Part shown: positions 1-4,725 of the stretch, piece by piece
Layout: every line of letters begins with the position of its first letter
Position numbering within the stretch: position 1 is the stretch's first letter
Source: Prevotella sp.
GTDB taxonomy: Bacteria; Bacteroidota; Bacteroidia; Bacteroidales; Bacteroidaceae
Assembly: GCA_021203705.1 (NCBI GenBank)
Contig: JAJQAR010000236.1
Coordinates: forward strand, 1-6,518
Direction: 5' to 3'
Length of the DNA: 6,518 nt
Notes under the pieces: generated by a model
Seen by the model: the letters and a program-made list of their open reading frames with translations, nothing else
What the model was told of the DNA's origin: nothing
Database searches by the model: none
Program-made: the position numbers and the translations under genes

Positions 1-82
1 TAATATTGCGCTTTTTGCTTGTTGTTTGATTTTATTTTAGCTAATAATGTATCAATATGAATTTTGTTTGAAAATAATTTCG

Positions 83-90
83 TATTTTTG
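83..90 (+). promoter_or_regulatory. Candidate Bacteroidetes -7 promoter element for the acetyltransferase gene
   Basis: TATTTTTG fits the TAnnTTTG consensus of the primary sigma factor in Bacteroidetes. It lies 31 bases before the ATG at 122, so transcription would begin near 97 and leave a leader of about 25 bases. The only upstream TTTG that could act as the -33 element is at 63-66. Its 16-base spacing is shorter than the roughly 19 bases usually seen, so the -33 part is weak. The region is very AT-rich and chance matches are easy, so the call rests on the exact -7 match and its position. Confidence 0.45.
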
Positions 91-121
91 CATTCCCAAT
101 CGTGACTAAAAAGGTAACGTT

Positions 122-694
122 ATGACGGAATTTGAGAAGATGCGCAAAGGGTTGCTGTACGACTATTCAGACCCTGAGATAAGTGACAGTTTGATGCACG
201 CCAAGAAGATGTGTGCTAAGTTGCAGAGTGTCAGCATCTACGATGATTGTTACCGTGAGATGATTGAGGAGTTGATACCTGGTATTCCGAAGGACAGTGT
301 TATCGTGCCACCTTTCCATTGCGGCTACGGGCATAGAATAACGTTAGGCAATAACGTGTATATCAACTACAACTGTACTATGCTCGACAGTGGTGGCATA
401 ACCATTGGCGACAATGTACTATTAGGTCCCAATTGCCAGCTCTATACGCCGCAGCATCCTTTTGACTTTATGGACAGGCGTAAGCCTATCGAGACAGCAT
501 ATCCTATTTCAATAGGTGATGACACGTGGCTCGGCGGTGGCGTGATAGTGCGTCCTGGCGTGAAAATTGGCAAAAGATGTATCATTGGTGCTGGCAGCGT
601 GGTAGTTCACGACATCCCTGATGATAGTCTTGCTGTCGGCAATCCTGCAAGAATCAAGCACAAGTTGGCTTCTTCGTCTCCATACGATGAATAG
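122..694 (+). CDS. maa: Maltose/sugar O-acetyltransferase (left-handed beta-helix acyltransferase)
   Basis: The product (190 residues) should be a soluble cytoplasmic enzyme that moves an acetyl group from acetyl-CoA to a sugar hydroxyl. Residues about 5-55 look like the helical N-terminal cap of maltose/galactoside acetyltransferases (EFEKMRKGLLYD). From about residue 60 to 180 the chain has hexapeptide repeats of a left-handed beta helix, for example ITLGNNVYIN, ITIGDNVLLG and VKIGKRCIIGAGSVV. The TPQHPFD segment carries His112, which aligns with the catalytic histidine of the family, and the end has the usual VGNPARIKH turn. Length is normal for the family. The ATG at 122 is preceded by AAAAAGG with a 7-base spacer. 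It is the only plus-strand gene and seems to be its own transcription unit. The family call is firm, but the natural acceptor sugar (maltose, galactoside, or a nodulation-type or surface glycan) cannot be read from sequence. Confidence 0.93.
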   Translation: MTEFEKMRKGLLYDYSDPEISDSLMHAKKMCAKLQSVSIYDDCYREMIEELIPGIPKDSVIVPPFHCGYGHRITLGNNVYINYNCTMLDSGGITIGDNVLLGPNCQLYTPQHPFDFMDRRKPIETAYPISIGDDTWLGGGVIVRPGVKIGKRCIIGAGSVVVHDIPDDSLAVGNPARIKHKLASSSPYDE

Positions 695-712
695 GAGGAG
701 AATGTTGAAGCA

Positions 713-1663
713 TTATGCGTTTGTCAATTCAAAGTACTTTTTCATCACATTATGCTGAACACATAATTCAAAGGATTTATTTCTGAATTTTTGTGTGTAT
801 CTGTTGGCATTCGCTATTATTTTCTCTGCCTCATCAGGATGGGCAATATAATAGTTCATTTTTTCTATTAAGTCAGAGAAATCTTCTTTCACTTCGATAT
901 AATGATAATCGGGTATCAGGCTTCCCTCCATAAACCATGTCTCACATTTCGGTTTAGGCATCACGGCAATGGAATTTGACGACATTACCCATTTCAGGTT
1001 TGTTGATACATCATTACCCTCTATGCATGATATGAATTTGTAGTCAAGTTGTTGCTCAATACTTAAATATGGTTTCAGAAACTTCGGATCTCCCATATCT
1101 GTGTTTATCTTTCCAATGTCGCACATAGGGTGGTCGAAGAACATCTCAAGAAACTTTATGCGTAACGGTTGTACCCTTACCTTGTTGCGCGCTACTATCA
1201 TGTCTTTTTTCTCCTGGAATGATTTCTTGTCATCAACAAAACGGAAATGACGGGCTTTGTTCAGACAGCACACAACAGAATTGCTGGCTCCGTTCAATAC
1301 AGGGCGGCTTTTCACAAATGTTGGTGTTTCCGTCTCATAGTCAACATCTCCGAAAGTATATTGAAACTTATAGTTTTTGGGAAAGCACCTTAGTGTCTCA
1401 TAAAGGTCAAAAAAATATGCGGACAACTTATGTTTCTTTTTCCTGTATGGGAATTTGTAATCTTTGATTTCAATGGCATTGGGCAGCTCTATTGGAAGGT
1501 TGTTTTCACGCAGATGGATATAATAATCGGTGCGTCTTTCCATTTCCTCTTTCTGCTCTTTTGTAAGTGAGTTTAACCTTTTTGCCATTACTTGATTGTA
1601 AATACTGTCAGGAATGACATACAACGATGCAAAATTCTTGATGTAATATAAAGTCTTATTCAT
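713..1663 (-). CDS. Family GT90 (CAP10-like) glycosyltransferase, probably LPS or surface-glycan modifying
   Basis: The product (316 residues) resembles the bacterial branch of GT90/CAP10 proteins, often annotated as 'lipopolysaccharide A protein' and thought to add a sugar (xylose or glucose in studied members) to a surface glycan. No signal peptide or membrane segment is evident, so it probably acts at the cytoplasmic face. Recognisable blocks are FGDVDYE (104-110), the PVLNGASNSVVCCLNKARHF stretch (121-140) followed by a basic DKKSFQEKKDMIVARNK region, and the family signature EGNDVSTNLKW (215-225), then SSNSIAVMPKP and a YIEV block near 255-258. The signature and what follows form the C-terminal nucleotide-sugar-binding half. 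It lies 40 bases after thiL with no visible terminator or TAnnTTTG promoter between, so it is likely the last gene of the operon. By eye it is more AT-rich than sppA, PNP or thiL, which may mean later acquisition. Donor, acceptor and linkage are unknown. Confidence 0.85.
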   Translation of the reverse strand: MNKTLYYIKNFASLYVIPDSIYNQVMAKRLNSLTKEQKEEMERRTDYYIHLRENNLPIELPNAIEIKDYKFPYRKKKHKLSAYFFDLYETLRCFPKNYKFQYTFGDVDYETETPTFVKSRPVLNGASNSVVCCLNKARHFRFVDDKKSFQEKKDMIVARNKVRVQPLRIKFLEMFFDHPMCDIGKINTDMGDPKFLKPYLSIEQQLDYKFISCIEGNDVSTNLKWVMSSNSIAVMPKPKCETWFMEGSLIPDYHYIEVKEDFSDLIEKMNYYIAHPDEAEKIIANANRYTQKFRNKSFELCVQHNVMKKYFELTNA

Positions 1664-1703
1664 TTTTTTGTTATTAGCATTAATAAATGTCTTGAGGAGT
1701 TAT

Positions 1704-2774
1704 TCAGTCTTTCAAGGGATTCCAACCTTGTGCTTTCAAATCAAACTCATTGTTGTCGCGGGTTACGAGAACTTTTCCAAATTCCTTTTTTGTTATATGA
1801 CCGATAATTTTCACGTCTTCCATGTCCTCAATCTTCTCATGGTCGCCGATAGGAACGGTGAACAATAGTTCATAGTCCTCGCCTCCGTTGAGGGCACAGG
1901 TAGTAACGTTCATGTTCATCTCATCTGCCATAACCGCCGTTTGATAGTCTATAGGGATGTTCTTCTCATAGATACGGCAACCGCAGTTACTTTGGTTGCA
2001 GATATGGAATAGTTCGCTGCTCAGTCCGTCACTGATATCTATCATCGCCGTAGGTAGAATGTTCAGTTCGCTTAACCTCTGTATGATGTCTCCCCGTGCT
2101 TCCGGTTTCAGTTGTCTTTGCAGCAAATATTCTTTTCCTGCGAAATCAGGTTGGAAATGTGTCAGTTCTTCGAGAGTGCGACTATCGTTTTTCTTTTTTG
2201 CCTCGTTAACTTGCTGGTAGTAAACGCTTTTTTCCCTCTCAAGCAGCTGTAACCCCATGTATGCGGCACCGAGGTTACCTGACACACAAATCAGGTCGGT
2301 ATCTTTGGCACCATTTCTATAAACAGCTTTGCCTCGTTCACATTCCCCTATACAAGTGATACTTATTGCAAGTCCTGTGAACGAGGATGTGGTGTCTCCG
2401 CCTACTATGTCAACATTCCATTTGTCACATGCCATGCGCAACCCTCTATAAAAGGCTTCCATGTCTTCTATGGAGAACCTTTTGCTCAGTGCGATGCTCA
2501 ATGTTAGTTGGCGTGGTGTACCGTTCATGGCGAATACATCACTGATGTTGACCATGGCAGACTTATATCCTAAGTGCTCAAGGTCGATGTAGGTAAGGTC
2601 GAAATGCACGCCCTCCATGAGCATGTCGGTGGTAACGAGCACCTCCTTGTCGGGATAATTCAATATGGCACAGTCATCACCCACACCGTACAATGTCGAT
2701 TTGTTTTTCGGTTTGATGTCTTTCGTGAGGTGGTCGATTAAACCGAACTCTCCAAGTTTTACGATTTCAGTCAT
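1704..2774 (-). CDS. thiL: Thiamine-monophosphate kinase
   Basis: ThiL phosphorylates thiamine monophosphate with ATP to give thiamine diphosphate, the active cofactor, in the cytoplasm. The product (356 residues) shows the family's motifs in order: GDDCA (32-36), TTDMLMEGVHF (48-58), NISDVFAMNGTP (76-87), VGGDTTSS (124-131), IDISDGLSSE (245-254) and NGGEDYELLF (296-305). The aspartates in these blocks are the Mg-ATP ligands of the AIR-synthase/selenophosphate-synthetase-like fold. Compared with E. coli ThiL (325 residues) it has a charged insertion around residues 180-210 (REKSVYYQQVNEAKKKND and onwards), between the two domains; I think this is common in Bacteroidetes homologues. The ATG is 7 bases after the PNP stop codon, so the two are almost surely co-transcribed and possibly translationally coupled. 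No catalytic residue appears missing. Confidence 0.96.
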   Translation of the reverse strand: MTEIVKLGEFGLIDHLTKDIKPKNKSTLYGVGDDCAILNYPDKEVLVTTDMLMEGVHFDLTYIDLEHLGYKSAMVNISDVFAMNGTPRQLTLSIALSKRFSIEDMEAFYRGLRMACDKWNVDIVGGDTTSSFTGLAISITCIGECERGKAVYRNGAKDTDLICVSGNLGAAYMGLQLLEREKSVYYQQVNEAKKKNDSRTLEELTHFQPDFAGKEYLLQRQLKPEARGDIIQRLSELNILPTAMIDISDGLSSELFHICNQSNCGCRIYEKNIPIDYQTAVMADEMNMNVTTCALNGGEDYELLFTVPIGDHEKIEDMEDVKIIGHITKKEFGKVLVTRDNNEFDLKAQGWNPLKD

Positions 2775-2781
2775 CTGCCGC

Positions 2782-3591
2782 TTACGCTCTGTTTATCATT
2801 TCCCTCATAATTTCAGTCATAAGGGGTTGAGCCTTGTTCGCGGCTACCTGTACTTCCTCATGGCTAACCTCAACAGGGGAATCTTCAAGTCCAAGGTCGG
2901 TGATTATACTTACGCCAAAAGTGCGTATGCCGCAATGGTGTGCTACAATGACCTCTGGTACGGTGCTCATGCCAACAGCATCGCCGCCTAAGTGGTGGTA
3001 CATCTTGTATTCAGCAGGAGTCTCAAAGGTGGGACCTTGTACTCCAACATAAACACCGTGGACAACCCTTATGCCTTTTTCCTTAGCAATAGCATCCGCC
3101 TCTGCAATCAGTTTTAGGTCGTATGTCTCATGCATGTCAGGAAAACGCGGCCCAGTCGGGAAATTCTTTCCTCTCAACGGATGTTCGGGGAACAGGTTGA
3201 TATGGTCGGTGATAATCATTAGGTCGCCAATCTTGAAGTCGGGATTCATGCCACCAGAGGCGTTACTAACGAAAAGAGTTTTAATCCCAAGTTCATACAT
3301 TATACGTATCGGGAATGTTACTTCTTTCATACTGTATCCCTCATAGAAATGGAAACGCCCTTCCATAGCCATTATATCAACATTGCCGAGTTTTCCGAAG
3401 ATAAGTTTTCCAGCATGTCCCTCAACTGTTGATACAGGGAAATTGGGTATGTCCTGATATGGAAATTCATAGCTGTCTCTAATTTCTGAAGCTAATTGTC
3501 CGAGACCCGTTCCCAATATTATCGCTGTTTTTGGGCTGGTTGTCATTCTTTCTTTCAACCAAGCCGCTGTTTCTTGAATTTTTTTGTACAT
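2782..3591 (-). CDS. punA: Purine nucleoside phosphorylase, trimeric (PNP family 2) type
   Basis: The enzyme splits purine (deoxy)nucleosides with phosphate into free base and (deoxy)ribose 1-phosphate, a cytoplasmic salvage step. Numbered from the ATG at 3591 (269 residues), it has the phosphate loop GTGLGQLA (27-34), VEGHAGKLIFG (57-67), GRFHFYEGY (78-86), SNASGGMNPDFKIGDLMIIT (109-128), GPTFETPAEYK (186-196, with Glu190 matching human Glu201) and DAVGMSTVPEVIVAHHCG (204-221). These are the landmarks of the trimeric class, not the hexameric DeoD class. An in-frame TTG lies two codons upstream (3597), but the ATG gives MYKKIQETAAWLKERM, the expected start for this family, so I prefer ATG. 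The gene starts inside the 3' end of lpxK and stops 7 bases before thiL. Asp232 stands where human PNP has Asn243, which may widen base specificity. The name punA is by family; other labels (PNP, deoD) are used loosely. Confidence 0.95.
   Translation of the reverse strand: MYKKIQETAAWLKERMTTSPKTAIILGTGLGQLASEIRDSYEFPYQDIPNFPVSTVEGHAGKLIFGKLGNVDIMAMEGRFHFYEGYSMKEVTFPIRIMYELGIKTLFVSNASGGMNPDFKIGDLMIITDHINLFPEHPLRGKNFPTGPRFPDMHETYDLKLIAEADAIAKEKGIRVVHGVYVGVQGPTFETPAEYKMYHHLGGDAVGMSTVPEVIVAHHCGIRTFGVSIITDLGLEDSPVEVSHEEVQVAANKAQPLMTEIMREMINRA
3479..3591 (-). other. Same-strand overlap of lpxK 3' end and PNP 5' end
   Basis: For 113 bases the lpxK frame and the PNP frame, offset by one base, are both open on the minus strand. 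The PNP frame encodes its first helix and the phosphate-binding GTGLG loop, which are conserved and must be real. The lpxK frame over the same bases gives a polar tail beginning YVQKNSRNSG and ending in TISFRN before the TAG at 3479. If the PNP began at its next in-frame Met (3546) the overlap would be 68 bases, but that would remove a helix the family normally has. The start of the overlap contains a run of seven adenines (minus strand, 3585-3579). Confidence 0.85.
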
Positions 3592-4648
3592 AGTCAATGA
3601 TCTTATTGTTAAATTCTTCTTCCTGTCCGAACATGAACTTCATGTGTACGGGAAGTATGTATATACTGTATCTAACTTCATCGGAAAGTCCTTTCATGCC
3701 TACTAACCGGATATTGTCTTTCTCTGTTGTGATCACAATCTTCGGATAGGGCATCTGTCGATAAGTGTCATTAATCTGCTCTATATCCTGCTTTGTGAAC
3801 TGGTAATGGTCGGGAAATGACAGGTGGGCGATGTTCTTCATGTATGGTTTCATGTCGTAGATTATCTGTTCCGGTAATGCTATACCTGTGAGAAGAAGCA
3901 CATTCTCGTCTTCTCTGATACTATTCAATTTCCTTGTCTCCCCATAATATACCGGTCGTAAATCCTCGTATTCCAATGTCGTGAAGAATATCTGCTGATA
4001 GGGCAGGAGGTTCATCGACTTCGTTATTACCCGTTGCTCCATGGGTTTCAAGTCGCGTGGACATTTGGTTATCATCACTATGTTGGCTCTTTTTTTGCCT
4101 TCCTGTGATTCTCTCAACCGTCCTGCAGGCAGCAGTTTGTCGTGGATAATCAGTCTATGGAAATCTATCAGCAACATGTTTATGCCTGGTTTTACATATC
4201 TATGCTGATATGCGTCATCAAGCAATATCACGTCAGTGTCTTTTGTCTCCTTATCATTCATTATTCTTTCGATACCATTACAACGGTTGGCGTCAACGGC
4301 AATGTGTATGTCAGGATGTTTCTTTCTGAGCCAGTAAGATTCGTCCCCTAATTCTTCCACTTTCGAGTCTTTTGTGGCAAGTACATACCCCTTGCTCTTG
4401 CGCTTGTAACCGCGACTTAATACGGCAACGTGGAATTTTTCCTTAAGGAGTTTTATCAGGTAAAGCACACATGGGGTCTTGCCAGACCCTCCTGCGGTGA
4501 TATTGCCAACGTTGATAATGGGAATATCAAAACTGCGGCTCTTTAAAATGCCGGTTTCAAATAGACGGTTCCGGAATTTTACGCCAATGCCGTAAAACCA
4601 ACTGAATGCTATCAACCATCCATTTATTTTGATGAAAATTTTATCCAT
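3479..4648 (-). CDS. lpxK: Tetraacyldisaccharide 4'-kinase (lipid A 4'-kinase)
   Basis: LpxK puts the 4'-phosphate on the tetraacylated disaccharide-1-phosphate, a step in making lipid A at the inner face of the inner membrane. The 389-residue product begins with a hydrophobic, amphipathic membrane-binding segment (about 8-22). It then shows the P-loop NVGNITAGGSGKTP (46-59), LSRGYKR (77-83), GDE (101-103), DDAYQHR (144-150, the DDGxQH block), LLPAGRLRE (172-180), FPDHYQF (278-284) and TTEKD (307-311). It is longer than E. coli LpxK (328 residues). The family fold seems to end near residue 352-360, and residues 353-389 (37 residues, rich in Asn, Ser, Lys and Arg) are encoded by DNA that also codes for the PNP N-terminus. 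The ATG at 4648 lacks a ribosome binding site of its own and sits three bases after a possible small ORF, so expression may depend on coupling. Confidence 0.96.
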   Translation of the reverse strand: MDKIFIKINGWLIAFSWFYGIGVKFRNRLFETGILKSRSFDIPIINVGNITAGGSGKTPCVLYLIKLLKEKFHVAVLSRGYKRKSKGYVLATKDSKVEELGDESYWLRKKHPDIHIAVDANRCNGIERIMNDKETKDTDVILLDDAYQHRYVKPGINMLLIDFHRLIIHDKLLPAGRLRESQEGKKRANIVMITKCPRDLKPMEQRVITKSMNLLPYQQIFFTTLEYEDLRPVYYGETRKLNSIREDENVLLLTGIALPEQIIYDMKPYMKNIAHLSFPDHYQFTKQDIEQINDTYRQMPYPKIVITTEKDNIRLVGMKGLSDEVRYSIYILPVHMKFMFGQEEEFNNKIIDYVQKNSRNSGLVERKNDNQPKNSDNIGNGSRTISFRN

Positions 4649-4651
4649 ACA

Positions 4652-4705
4652 TTATTGAGAATTAAGGAGAAATCTACGGTGTTTTTTCGTTCTATGGTTT
4701 TTCAT
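4652..4705 (-). CDS. Possible 17-residue basic leader peptide upstream of lpxK
   Basis: Reading the minus strand, ATG at 4705 opens 17 codons (MKNHRTKKHRRFLLNSQ) ending in TAA at 4654-4652. Eight of 17 residues are Lys, Arg or His. AAGGAG at 4718-4713 stands 7 bases before the ATG, an ideal Shine-Dalgarno placement and stronger than that of any other gene here; Bacteroidetes genes usually lack one. The stop codon is followed by TGT and then the lpxK ATG, so ribosomes ending here could restart on lpxK. The frame is too short for coding statistics, and I know of no named family it matches. It could be a regulatory leader peptide, a small functional protein, or chance. The ribosome site and stop-start spacing are the reasons to list it. 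Confidence 0.4.
   Translation of the reverse strand: MKNHRTKKHRRFLLNSQ
4674..4705 (-). repeat. Imperfect short tandem duplication inside the small ORF
   Basis: In the minus-strand reading, ATGAAAAACCATAGA is followed directly by ACGAAAAAACACCGTAGA. The two blocks differ by a three-base length change and a few substitutions and encode M-K-N-H-R and T-K-K-H-R-R. This suggests the loop of the hairpin grew by a local duplication. The units are short and A-rich, so chance similarity is possible. Confidence 0.4.
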
Positions 4706-4712
4706 GGAATTT

Positions 4713-4718
4713 CTCCTT
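4713..4718 (-). promoter_or_regulatory. Strong Shine-Dalgarno sequence of the small ORF
   Basis: AAGGAG on the minus strand is complementary to the CUCCUU of the 16S rRNA 3' end and lies 7 bases before the ATG at 4705. It lies just after the sppA stop codon, so it serves either the small ORF or nothing. The lpxK ATG is 65 bases further on and has no comparable site. The motif also forms part of the left arm (in transcript sense) of the inverted repeat at 4662-4720. Confidence 0.55.
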
Positions 4719-4725
4719 AACTATA

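Larger units (their letters stand above)
4662..4720 (-). promoter_or_regulatory. Inverted repeat that could sequester the leader ribosome binding site
   Basis: Two perfect 12-base arms, TTAAGGAGAAAT (minus-strand 4720-4709) and ATTTCTCCTTAA (4673-4662), flank a 35-base loop. In RNA the first arm holds the Shine-Dalgarno AAGGAG. The second arm lies in codons 11-15 of the small ORF and mimics the anti-Shine-Dalgarno of 16S rRNA. Folded, the stem would hide the ribosome site. A ribosome translating the small ORF would disrupt the stem as it passes. There is no U-tract after the stem, so it is not an intrinsic terminator. The repeat itself is seen directly; its regulatory role is inference. Confidence 0.6.

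Noticed and set aside
37..44. Eight-base palindrome TTAGCTAA in the leader of the acetyltransferase gene, considered as an operator
   Set aside because: It is short and set in very AT-rich DNA, there is no second copy, and it lies upstream of the candidate promoter with no known matching regulator.
731..740. Perfect 10-base palindrome AAAGTACTTT and a nearby AGCAT/ATGCT pair, considered as a two-way terminator for the converging genes
   Set aside because: The palindrome has no loop and the second pair has only five bases around a long spacer. There is no GC-rich stem followed by a T run in either direction, so I cannot call a terminator.
693..758. AGGAGGAG followed by ATG at 702 and an 18-codon plus-strand ORF ending in TGA, antisense to the glycosyltransferase 3' end
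   Set aside because: The ATG is only about three bases after the AGGAGG core, too close for good initiation. The frame lies wholly antisense to a recognised gene, and the purine-rich stretch can be explained by the end of the acetyltransferase gene.
3592..3597. TTG start two codons upstream for the purine nucleoside phosphorylase
   Set aside because: The ATG at 3591 gives the expected family N-terminus. A TTG start is less likely and adds nothing conserved.
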